Below, piece after piece: positions 8,847-16,490 of a stretch of 32,770 bases of DNA (position 1 is its first letter; each line of letters starts with the position of its first letter). The position numbers and the translations under genes were made by a program. Source of the DNA: Clostridia bacterium (GTDB taxonomy: Bacteria > Bacillota > Clostridia > TANB77 > CAG-508); the NCBI GenBank assembly GCA_900758165.1, contig CAAEQN010000155.1, positions 1-32,770 on the forward strand. The letters are read 5' to 3'. The notes under the pieces were generated by a model, which saw nothing but the letters and a program-made list of their open reading frames with translations, did no database searches and had not been told where the DNA came from.

Positions 8847-9129
8847 ATGGGATTATACAAAGTACCATTTGATTTTACACATGAAGAAAAAGTATTTCGG
8901 TGGTTATCTATCATTAAGACAAATGTTATATGTAATTGCAAGTGTAATATCATTAGGAATATTATTTTTTCATATTTCAACAATAGTAAAAACAATAATA
9001 TTTTTAAGTGTAGTAGCAATACTTATGACTTTTGCTTTTTTGAAAATAGGTAATATATATGCAGATAAATACTTTTTCAATGTTCTAAAATACATTTTTA
9101 GAAAGAAAATTTTTATATTTGAAAGGTAG
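8847..9129 (+). CDS. prgI: PrgI-like type IV secretion membrane protein, read with a +1 shift at CGG
   Basis: Composite protein of 93 residues. The zero frame gives GLYKVPFDFTHEEKVF, the typical PrgI N-terminus. After CGG at 8898-8900 the +1 frame gives GGYLSLRQMLYVIASV, the conserved PrgI continuation, then two membrane helices and a basic end. In the PrgI family the DEEK-(I/V)-(I/F)-GG-x-(L/T)-(S/T)-LRQ stretch is continuous, so the join is exact without a missing or extra residue. Here the fourth base is T (CGGT), showing that A is not required. The start is preceded by AGGGGGT. It lies directly after the pilin gene and overlaps the region upstream of the next gene, as usual for PrgI before VirB4. 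Confidence 0.87.
8898..8900 (+). other. CGG +1 recoding site 3 (TTT CGG T)
   Basis: In-frame CGG at codon 18. The downstream frame starts at 8899 with GGT GGT TAT. The only CGGT case among the eight; the conserved GG of PrgI pins the join. Confidence 0.82.
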
Positions 9130-9136
9130 GAAGAAA

Positions 9137-9853
9137 ATGATAATTGCATTTATTTTTATATTAGTTGGAATTATCTTTATGATAGGAACTCTAATATACA
9201 CAAGAAAGAAAAACAACTTACAAGAAGTAAAACCCATAGACAAGTCAAATATAAAAAAAGGCAAAAAGACGCTTAGCAATTTATGGGGAATAGATGGATT
9301 TAATAATCAAGTAATTACAATAAATAAAAACCAACATTCTATAATAATAGAATTAGAAAGTATAGAATACAGTTTATTGCATGATGGAGAAAAAGCAAAT
9401 GTTGATAGAGAACTAATAAGTATAGCACAAATGCTTAAATTTCCGATTCAATTTTTAGAAGTAAAAAAACAAATTGAAATAGGAGATATGTTAGAAGAAA
9501 TAAAAATAAACACAATAAATGCTAATGATAATGTAAAAGAATATGCTAATCAAATAATAGTACATTTAGAAAAGTTACAAGAAGATCAAAATTTATTTGA
9601 AAGAAAAAATTATATGGTAATATCATCTTTTAATAATAGAAAAGTAGCTGAATCAGAATTAAAAGAATTCTATCAATTATTAAGATATCATTTGCTTAAT
9701 ATAAAAGTTAGTACAAGATTATTAAATGATAGAGAAATTGTAGAACTAATATATGAACAGTTGCACAAGGGAAACAAAAATAAGGTAGCAGATATTGAGC
9801 AGAAAGGAGGTTTCGAACTATATGTTACAGATAAAACGAGAAAGAAAGATTAG
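9137..9853 (+). CDS. Membrane-anchored conjugation protein upstream of VirB4 (TraC/TrsD-like)
   Basis: A 238-residue protein with an N-terminal membrane helix (about residues 2-21) and a cytoplasmic domain that starts near LSNLWGIDGFNNQVITI and continues with LESIEYSLLHDGEKANVDRE. This resembles the N-terminal, non-ATPase domain of VirB4/TrsE-like proteins, often encoded as a separate gene in ICEs of Gram-positive bacteria. I chose ATG 9137, preceded by AGGTAGGAAG, over an earlier TTG. Its end overlaps the virB4 start by about 30 bases. No CGG occurs in it. Confidence 0.65.
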   Translation: MIIAFIFILVGIIFMIGTLIYTRKKNNLQEVKPIDKSNIKKGKKTLSNLWGIDGFNNQVITINKNQHSIIIELESIEYSLLHDGEKANVDRELISIAQMLKFPIQFLEVKKQIEIGDMLEEIKINTINANDNVKEYANQIIVHLEKLQEDQNLFERKNYMVISSFNNRKVAESELKEFYQLLRYHLLNIKVSTRLLNDREIVELIYEQLHKGNKNKVADIEQKGGFELYVTDKTRKKD

Positions 9854-11699
9854 ACCATATAAGAAAAGAAAACGAATCAAAGAGAAGAAAATAGAATTAC
9901 ACAAAAAAAGAAGAAAAATAAAAGATGAAAATTTCTTTGATAATCAACCACAATTAATATCATTACTTGCTCCTGAAGTTATACAAGAAAAACAAGATTA
10001 TATTTATATGGGAGATGACAAATATGCTAGAATTTTTGTATTGATGTTTTATCCAAGTTATATTGGAATTGGATGGTTAGATGATATTTTAAACACAATA
10101 GGAGATGTTGATATTTCTACACAAGTGCAAATTGCAGATGAAAGAAATGTAATAAAATATTTGACTCATAAAGTTACAAAATTGCAGTCAGACTATTTTC
10201 TGTTTGAAAAGCAAGGAAATATTGAAGAATTGCATAAACTAGAAGAAAATATACAATCATTTGAAGAAATGAGAAGAAATATACAAATAAATAATGATAA
10301 GCTATTCTTTATAAAAATAACATTAAGAGTAAATGCTACAAGTCTTAAAGAATTGAATGAAAAAAGCAAGTTATTAAGAGATGAATTTGCAAATAAATCG
10401 TGTGAAATACGACCACTATATTTTAAACAATTAGATGCATTAAAAGAAACATTACCATTAAATAACAATATTATAAGTGATAATAATAGAAATATGACAA
10501 CAGCAGGGTTAGCAGCGATGTTCCCAATAGCAAGAACAAAATCAAGTGTAAAAGAAGGCATTTATTTAGGAAGAGACTTATTTACAGGACTTCCAATGAA
10601 TTTAGAAACTTTTACACAAGGATTAGCAAATGCAAATATTGCAATATTTGGAGTACCAGGAAGTGGAAAGTCTGTAACAGTAAAAACAATAGTTGGAAGA
10701 ACTGCACTAATAAATAGGAGAGCGTCTATATTAGATGTTGAGGGAGAATATGTAGCACAAACTGAAAAATTAGGTGGAAGAATTATAAAAGTTAGACAAA
10801 GTATACCAGTAGGAATAAATTTGTTTGACATTGATATAGATGAGGATGAAGGATTTATAGATATTGATAGCAAAATAACAGAAATTAGATCTATTATGAA
10901 TGGAATCATAAACAAGTATGAGAACAGAACTTTAAAACCTAATGAAATAGCAGATATTGAGCAAGCTGTAAGGGAAGTTTATAGAGAAAAAGAAATAACG
11001 AAAGACAGAGATTCAATTTATGAAAAAGAAGGTGGAAAACACGAAGGAGTAATAACATTTGGAAATATAAAAAAGAAAATGCCTACACTAACAGATTTTC
11101 ATAGAGTTATGAAAGAAAAGATAAAAAACAAAGGATTAACAAGTACTATTTCTAATTTTTTAAATGGAAATACATTAGGAATATTTGATTGCCAGAGTAC
11201 ATTAAAAATAAACGACCAGATAATATGTTTTGATATTTCGGAGATTAAGGATGAAATTATGAGATATTATGTGTGTCTAGTATTAACTACTTGGATAACA
11301 AATAAATATATGGCCACAAAAGAAAGAAACAAAAGATATGTAGTAGTAGATGAAGCATGGAATTTATTTAAGAATAAGGAAACTTCAGATTTCTTAGAAA
11401 ACTTGGCGAGGCGTGCAAGAAAGAAAAAAGTAGCAATGATTTTAGCCACTCAAAATTTATCCGAAATGAGACAAAGTAATCAAGCTGAAGCTATAATAAA
11501 TTGTTGTGATACAATAATTTTATTAAAGCAGTCTATAGGAAGTATTGATGAAATAATGAAGTTTTTTAAATTACCATCAGGAGTAAAAGAAATATTAACA
11601 AAAGCAAGACCAGGAGAATGTATTTTAATTAGAGGAGGAGATGTCAGAGCAATAAAAATAGATATGACAAAATTTGAGAGTGAATTTATTACAACATAG
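9822..11699 (+). CDS. virB4: VirB4/TrsE-type conjugation ATPase
   Basis: This 625-residue ATPase powers the type IV secretion channel. A basic N-terminus precedes the N-terminal domain. Walker A GVPGSGKSVT lies near residue 278, the segment SILDVEGEYV follows, then Walker B KRYVVVDEAWNLF (about 507) and the motif ILATQNLSEM. These are the hallmark VirB4 elements and the length is typical. ATG 9822, preceded by AAAGGAGG (9803-9810), is the better start than an upstream TTG. It has no in-frame CGG and no frame change, although its neighbours on both sides do; the one CGG inside it (11239) straddles codons TCG and GAG. Confidence 0.93.
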   Translation: MLQIKRERKIRPYKKRKRIKEKKIELHKKRRKIKDENFFDNQPQLISLLAPEVIQEKQDYIYMGDDKYARIFVLMFYPSYIGIGWLDDILNTIGDVDISTQVQIADERNVIKYLTHKVTKLQSDYFLFEKQGNIEELHKLEENIQSFEEMRRNIQINNDKLFFIKITLRVNATSLKELNEKSKLLRDEFANKSCEIRPLYFKQLDALKETLPLNNNIISDNNRNMTTAGLAAMFPIARTKSSVKEGIYLGRDLFTGLPMNLETFTQGLANANIAIFGVPGSGKSVTVKTIVGRTALINRRASILDVEGEYVAQTEKLGGRIIKVRQSIPVGINLFDIDIDEDEGFIDIDSKITEIRSIMNGIINKYENRTLKPNEIADIEQAVREVYREKEITKDRDSIYEKEGGKHEGVITFGNIKKKMPTLTDFHRVMKEKIKNKGLTSTISNFLNGNTLGIFDCQSTLKINDQIICFDISEIKDEIMRYYVCLVLTTWITNKYMATKERNKRYVVVDEAWNLFKNKETSDFLENLARRARKKKVAMILATQNLSEMRQSNQAEAIINCCDTIILLKQSIGSIDEIMKFFKLPSGVKEILTKARPGECILIRGGDVRAIKIDMTKFESEFITT

Positions 11700-11716
11700 G
11701 CAAGGTGGTGAAGTAA

Positions 11717-13208
11717 TTGAAAATGAAAAAAGTTTTGATAAGTATTTTTTTAGTGATACTTATTTTTTTTAGCTTTACAAATAATGTTCAAGCTAATTTT
11801 TTTACAGATGATGAAGAGGACAAAAAGTCAGAAATAGAAGAAACGATAGATAAAGATGAAGGCGGACTATTTGAAAAGATTATAGCAAAAATGATTCGGA
11901 GGCATAGCAGAAACAGTTTTTGATTTAACAACAAATGAAAGTTTTGGTGTCGGTTTTAAAAATTATGATGAACTAATCTTTGGAAATAATCAAACAGATA
12001 TATCGCCATTTACACAAGAAAATTGGAATTTGATAATGACTTGGTATTGGAGAATTGCAGGAATAATTGGAGGACCTATTTTAATTGCAATAGTAATATT
12101 AGCTTGGAAGATGATTGTTGCAGGAATTAGTCCTGACAAAAGAAATGAAGTAAAAGATAATTTAATGAGATTGTTTTTTGGAGCAGCTGCTATTGGAATT
12201 GCACCAATTTTTGTTAAGTTTATTCTGATGTTAAATAATTCGCTAGTGAAATTATTGGTTGCAAATAGTCATGGTAGTTTAGATGACCTTCTCGGCAATT
12301 CGTTACTAACAAGTATTAACACAGGAAATGCAATAGCAACAGCGATAGTAATTGCAATGTTTGCTTATTTATTTGTAAAAGTTAATATCAAATTTATAAT
12401 AAGACAGTTCACACTAATTGTATTTACTATATTTACACCAATAGTTGCAGTATTTTGGATTATAAATAAAAGAACGATAGCATCAAGTATATGGTTTGGT
12501 CAAATTGTAATAAATGCTTTTATGCAATTTGTTTATACATTTTTGTTTTTAATATATCTAACATTTTTACCAAAAAGTGCAGGATGGGCGGTTAGTTTAT
12601 TATGGGCTATGATGATATTACCATTGGCAGATGCACTACAAAATACAATGCAAAATTTAGTAAGTAGAATAGCAGGTGTCGACAATGAAGCATTAGCAAA
12701 CAAAGGAATAGGAATGGGGGCAGCAATGGGACAAACAGTAAAAACGATTGCTTATCAATTTAAAGGAGAAAATACAAATACCAATGGTGGAAATGACTTT
12801 ATTAGTAAAGTAGTAAGTAGAGCTTCAGGTGGTATAAAAGCAGAGCCGATCGCTAGTAGTAGTTATGAAAGCTATTCACAAAATTTTGCAGAAAAAGCTA
12901 GACCAGTAAATCAAACTAATATAAATAACGAAACAAAGCAAACACAAAATACAACAATGGTTGGAAAAGAAAATAATACAGAAACACCTCAATCAACAAG
13001 TGGATTTAGAAAAGCATTTAATGTAGGAAAAGAATTTATGAATTTAGGTATGTATATGGCTGAGGGAAGAAATTTCAAGACTAACGAAAGTAATATAAAT
13101 AATAACAGAATTTATAATAGACCTAATATCAATAATACAAGAAAAGAAGATATGGAAGAAAGCACAAATAAGATAATAAGTATAGAACAGGATGATGCCA
13201 ATGATTAA
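11717..13208 (+). CDS. VirB6/TrbL-like polytopic membrane protein, read with a +1 shift at CGG
   Basis: Zero frame 11717-11896 encodes a signal peptide (KKVLISIFLVILIFFSF...VQA) and an acidic stretch to AKMI. After CGG at 11897-11899 the +1 frame continues GGIAETVFDLTTNES and runs through about six membrane helices (WRIAGIIGGPILIAIVIL and following) to a polar Asn-rich tail. The composite has about 494-496 residues, the size and order of VirB6/TrbL channel proteins in ICEs, which start with a signal peptide. Without the shift only a 68-residue exported peptide results. The TTG at 11717 and the ATG at 11723 are both possible starts after AAGGTGGTGA. It overlaps the M23 gene. Confidence 0.82.
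11897..11899 (+). other. CGG +1 recoding site 4 (ATT CGG A)
   Basis: In-frame CGG near codon 61. The downstream frame starts at 11898 with GGA GGC ATA and stays open for 436 codons. Confidence 0.75.
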
Positions 13209-13943
13209 AAATAAAGTGAAACAAAAAGTAATAGGATTTGTATTGATGATAATAAAACCTTTTATAGTTCCTATTATTATCATAGTAATACTTTTATCCA
13301 TAGCTTGTAGCATAACAGATATATTATATATTGGTTTTAATAATGAAGATAAAGTGGATATGAAAAAAGAATTAGCCTATTATAATACTGAATATAAAAA
13401 AGATGAAGCAAAGAATTTTTTTGAAAGTGTTTGGGAATTTGTAGAGAAAATATTTGGTGGTGGAGAAATGACAGACAAAACAGATTGGCCTGTTAAACGG
13501 ACAATATAAGATAACAAGCAATTTTGGAAAACGAGATGCACCAACAACAGGAGCATCTACTTATCATACTGGAATAGATATAGCAGCACCTGAAGGAAGC
13601 AAACTAGTATGTATTATGGATGGTGAAGTAACATCTGTAGGTTGGGGTGGTGCTGGTGGATATACTATCACTATAAAAAGTACAGATGGTATATATAAAT
13701 TTTCTTATTGTCATAGTTCACCTGAATTTATAGTATCAGTAGGAAAAAAAGTGAAAAAAGGAGAAATTATCGGAAAAGTAGGACCGAAAAATGTGTATGG
13801 TGTAACAAATAATCCATATAAAGATGGCAAAGGAAATCCAACAAATCGGAGCTACAACAGGTTGTCATTGTCATTTTACTATTAGAAAAAATGGAGAATT
13901 AATTGATCCATTAGAAATTGTGAAAAAGGAGGAATTTATTTAG
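13192..13943 (+). CDS. M23 peptidoglycan hydrolase of the conjugation apparatus, needing two +1 shifts
   Basis: Composite of about 249 residues: membrane anchor (about residues 17-40), linker, then a LytM/M23 zinc metalloendopeptidase domain that would open peptidoglycan for the transfer channel. The first CGG (13498-13500) is followed in +1 by GQYKITSNFGKRDAPTTG, matching the family start WPVxGxYxITSxFG exactly. It supplies the metal ligands of HTGID (about His125 and Asp129). The second CGG (13847-13849) is followed in +1 by GATTGCHCHFTIRKNG, with the HxH pair (about 225 and 227). Neither zero frame has these motifs. The start overlaps the virB6-like stop; ATG 13201 is an alternative. Confidence 0.85.
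13498..13500 (+). other. CGG +1 recoding site 5 (AAA CGG A)
   Basis: In-frame CGG after Lys102. The downstream frame starts at 13499 with GGA CAA TAT. The zero frame stops two codons after the CGG (TAA at 13507-13509). Confidence 0.8.
13847..13849 (+). other. CGG +1 recoding site 6 (AAT CGG A)
   Basis: Second site in the same gene, in-frame in the already shifted frame. The downstream frame starts at 13848 with GGA GCT ACA and encodes the catalytic HxH motif. Confidence 0.8.
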
Positions 13944-14375
13944 ATGATAGTAATTTATACAGGAATTGAAGAAATAGATAAAGAAATTCAAATGAATTTA
14001 AGAGATTCAATAGTAGCACATTATAGTGATTATCTAATTGAAAATAATACATTTGAAGGACAAACAGTTATTATATCTCCACAAGCAGTTGAAGGAGATT
14101 TACACGAATTTTTATTTATACTTAAACAAATGAATATGAGAGTAATTTTATTATTGAAAAATCAAAAACAAGAAGAAACAAAACTAGCTCTACAATTAGG
14201 AATATATGATATTATTTATGGCAATTTTTATCCAAGTCAGATAAAAGAAGTTATAGAACATCCAAAGAATTTTAGAGACATAGCTGATTTGTATATGAAA
14301 ACATTTAATATAAAATTAAAAAAACGAAAAAGGATTAGAGAAGAAAAATCTAATTCTTTTTTTAGTAGGTTTTAA
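13944..14375 (+). CDS. Small soluble protein of the transfer operon, receiver-like fold
   Basis: A 143-residue protein without membrane helices. The pattern MIVIYTGIEEID ... QTVIISPQAVEGDLHEFLFILKQMNMRVILLL ... LALQLGIYDIIYG resembles the alternating beta-alpha order of receiver or CpaE/TadZ-type N-terminal domains, including the G-x-x-D-I-I end of a late strand. It ends in a basic, serine-rich tail. It starts directly after the M23 stop with GGAGG upstream, so it is co-translated. Function unknown; a regulatory or assembly role in the transfer apparatus is inference from position. Confidence 0.5.
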   Translation: MIVIYTGIEEIDKEIQMNLRDSIVAHYSDYLIENNTFEGQTVIISPQAVEGDLHEFLFILKQMNMRVILLLKNQKQEETKLALQLGIYDIIYGNFYPSQIKEVIEHPKNFRDIADLYMKTFNIKLKKRKRIREEKSNSFFSRF

Positions 14376-14386
14376 AGGAGAACGAA

Positions 14387-14545
14387 ATGAAAATAGTAAA
14401 AAAAATAATGAAATATTTTATTTGGATAACTATTGATATAATTTGGCTATTTGGATTGAATATGATATTACCAGCTGATGATAGTAATACTAATGCTTCT
14501 AATAATTCAAAGCAAAAAAATGTAGTTTATACAAACAAAGTATAG
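14387..14545 (+). CDS. Small membrane peptide of the transfer operon
   Basis: A 52-residue peptide with a basic N-terminus (KIVKKIMK), one hydrophobic helix (about residues 10-28, FIWITIDIIWLFGLNMIL) and a polar Asn/Ser/Lys tail. AAAGGAG at 14374-14380 gives good spacing to the ATG, 12 bases after the previous stop. I do not recognise a family. Confidence 0.55.
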   Translation: MKIVKKIMKYFIWITIDIIWLFGLNMILPADDSNTNASNNSKQKNVVYTNKV

Positions 14546-14614
14546 ATAATAAGAAAATCACAAGTTAAGGGGGGGTGATGCTAGATATAGAATAATTGAG
14601 GGAGGTGTAAAAAA

Positions 14615-15337
14615 GTGATAAAAACTAAAATTGCACAAATTGCTATAAGTGTATTTATGATAATCTTAGTAATATCTTCATATTTTTTAGTTAGAAATTT
14701 TTTGGAACACAAAGAGAGTAATGACTCTAGTATAGAACTAATAGAAAAGGTAATCACAGAAGAAAAAACAGAAAAAGATATAGAAATAGACTGGGAAAAG
14801 CTAAAAAATATAAATGAAGATATTATAGGATGGATAAAAATAGATAATACAAATATAAATTATCCTATTCTTAAAGATACTGATAACTTAAAATATTTAA
14901 AACATTCCTTTGATGGAAAATATAATAACAATGGTTCGATATTTACGCTAAATAATAATCCATTTCAAGATTATGAAACAGTATTATACGGACACAATAT
15001 GAAAAGTGAAATTATGTTTTCAGAATTAGGCAAATATATGAATAAAGAATTTTTTGATAAGCATTCTAGTTTTGAGATATACACAAAAAATCAAAATTAT
15101 AAAGCAACAGTATTTAGTTGCTATTCAATAGGCATAAATAAGGAAGAAAACAATATTAAGTTATTAGATTTTGAAGAACAGGTAGAATATTATAAAAAAG
15201 CAAGTAAATATTCTGTAGATAATGTAGGTGAAATCAAAAAAATAGTAAAATTATCAACATGTTCATACCTAAATAATCATACAACGCCAACGGATCAGAG
15301 GTATTATATAGTAGCAAAATTAGAAAAAGTTAATTAA
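14615..15337 (+). CDS. Class B-like sortase
   Basis: A 240-residue membrane-anchored transpeptidase that joins a sorting signal to peptidoglycan or to another protein. It has an N-terminal membrane helix (about residues 7-28), then the sortase fold with INWEKLKNINEDIIGWIKI, the catalytic His in LYGHNMKSE (about 127), the Cys in KLSTCSY (about 215) and the Arg in TDQRYYIVAKL (about 229). The LYGHNM and TDQRY forms fit class B or related classes. It lies 5' of two exported proteins, one with a C-terminal sorting signal, its likely substrate. The GTG start follows GGGAGGTG. Confidence 0.88.
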   Translation: MIKTKIAQIAISVFMIILVISSYFLVRNFLEHKESNDSSIELIEKVITEEKTEKDIEIDWEKLKNINEDIIGWIKIDNTNINYPILKDTDNLKYLKHSFDGKYNNNGSIFTLNNNPFQDYETVLYGHNMKSEIMFSELGKYMNKEFFDKHSSFEIYTKNQNYKATVFSCYSIGINKEENNIKLLDFEEQVEYYKKASKYSVDNVGEIKKIVKLSTCSYLNNHTTPTDQRYYIVAKLEKVN

Positions 15338-15450
15338 ATGCTTAAAAACAGTTGATTTTTATAGTGTTAGAAGAATTTTTAAAAGAAATTTTTTTTGAAC
15401 TATGAAAGAATATAAAATTTATGATATACTCTTATACGAAGGTGATGAAT

Positions 15451-16419
15451 ATGAAGAAAAAAGTTTTAATGGGTTTTATAATAATACTATTTTTAGTAAT
15501 AATTTTTGGAATAACATATATGTTATTTTTAGAAAAAAGAAATAATGGGATTTCACTTATAAAAGATAATGTAGTTATAGAATATGGAAATGCATATAAT
15601 CCTAATATTGAAGAATTAGTAGATTTATCAAAATATAAATTTATTAATCAACAAGAAATTAGTATAGAAAACAATATTGAAAATGAAAAAGATAAAGATT
15701 ATCCAGCAGTTGGAGAATATGAGATAAATGTATATTATAAAAAGAAGATTTTAAAACAAAAAATTGAAGTTAAAGATACAACTGCTCCGGAATTATCTGT
15801 AAAAGATAATATAGAGATACCATTTGATACAGATTTATCTACTTTTGATTTTAAAAATTATATAGTGGCATCAGATTTATCAGAATTAAAAGATTATGCT
15901 ATAGATTTATCAAAAATAGATTCTAATGCTAGTGGAGAATATGAAACAGTTGTAGCTATTGAAGACATTTATGGTAATAAAACAGAAAAGAATATTAAAA
16001 TTAAAATACTAGAAAAAATGGAAGAAAAAACAGAAAAGAAAGATAATACAACACCTAAACAAAGTAGTAGTAAAAACGAAGTTAGTAATTCGAAACTAAT
16101 AACGAATTCTAACCCTACAAAAGAAACAGAAAAAAATAACAACAATAATAATAATAGTATCATAAATAATGATACTAAAAAAGAAGAAACAGAAGAAACA
16201 GAAGAAACTCCAAAATGTAATCATTCAAGTAGTAACTGGTTTAATTCAGAGAAAGAAGCAATAGCAACATATGATAAAAAGGTAAAAGAATGGGGAGATA
16301 AATGGAGTAATGGTATAATAAGTTACGAGCAATACATTAAAAATTGTCCAAGTGGATATGAAACATGGGACTGTCCGATTTGTCATAAATGGACAATAAA
16401 TATGTATAGTAAAAATTAA
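15451..16419 (+). CDS. Exported Ig-like protein with a C-terminal Cys/His motif domain
   Basis: About 322 residues. A signal anchor (VLMGFIIILFLVIIFGITYMLF) is followed by beta-rich Ig-like domains of the type found in Gram-positive surface proteins (DTTAPELSVKDNIEIP ... ASGEYETVVAIEDIYGNKTEK), a low-complexity Thr/Glu/Asn linker (about residues 195-255) and a C-terminal 60-residue segment. This segment has CNH, NCPSGYETWDCPICHKW and many Trp residues, looking like a small zinc ribbon or disulfide domain outside the cell. I chose ATG 15451, six bases after AAGGTG. No sorting signal is seen, so it would be held by its N-terminal helix. Its role in mating contact is inference. Confidence 0.55.
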   Translation: MKKKVLMGFIIILFLVIIFGITYMLFLEKRNNGISLIKDNVVIEYGNAYNPNIEELVDLSKYKFINQQEISIENNIENEKDKDYPAVGEYEINVYYKKKILKQKIEVKDTTAPELSVKDNIEIPFDTDLSTFDFKNYIVASDLSELKDYAIDLSKIDSNASGEYETVVAIEDIYGNKTEKNIKIKILEKMEEKTEKKDNTTPKQSSSKNEVSNSKLITNSNPTKETEKNNNNNNNSIINNDTKKEETEETEETPKCNHSSSNWFNSEKEAIATYDKKVKEWGDKWSNGIISYEQYIKNCPSGYETWDCPICHKWTINMYSKN

Positions 16420-16440
16420 AAAATATAATAATTAAAACTG

Positions 16441-16471
16441 GAACAAGTAAAATGATACTTGTTCTTTTTTT
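16441..16471 (+). terminator. Intrinsic terminator before the adhesin gene
   Basis: A 9-bp stem GAACAAGTA with TACTTGTTC, a 6-base loop and seven T residues, ending about 20 bases before the adhesin start codon. Confidence 0.85.
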
Positions 16472-16490
16472 CGTTAAAGGAGGAGTTTGA

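Noticed and set aside
8869..9129. PrgI-like protein starting at ATG 8869 without a frame change
   Set aside because: No ribosome-binding site and a non-family N-terminus, whereas the frame from 8847 has a good site and supplies the conserved GLYKVPFDF and EEK segment.
10193..10915. Long minus-strand open frames inside virB4, the adhesin and the S1-like gene
   Set aside because: They are hydrophobic, low-complexity mirror frames of A-rich plus-strand genes with no ribosome-binding sites or recognisable domains.
14930..14945. tRNA T-loop-like GGTTCGAT
   Set aside because: It lies within the sortase coding sequence, with no acceptor or anticodon stems around it. I found no tRNA in the window.
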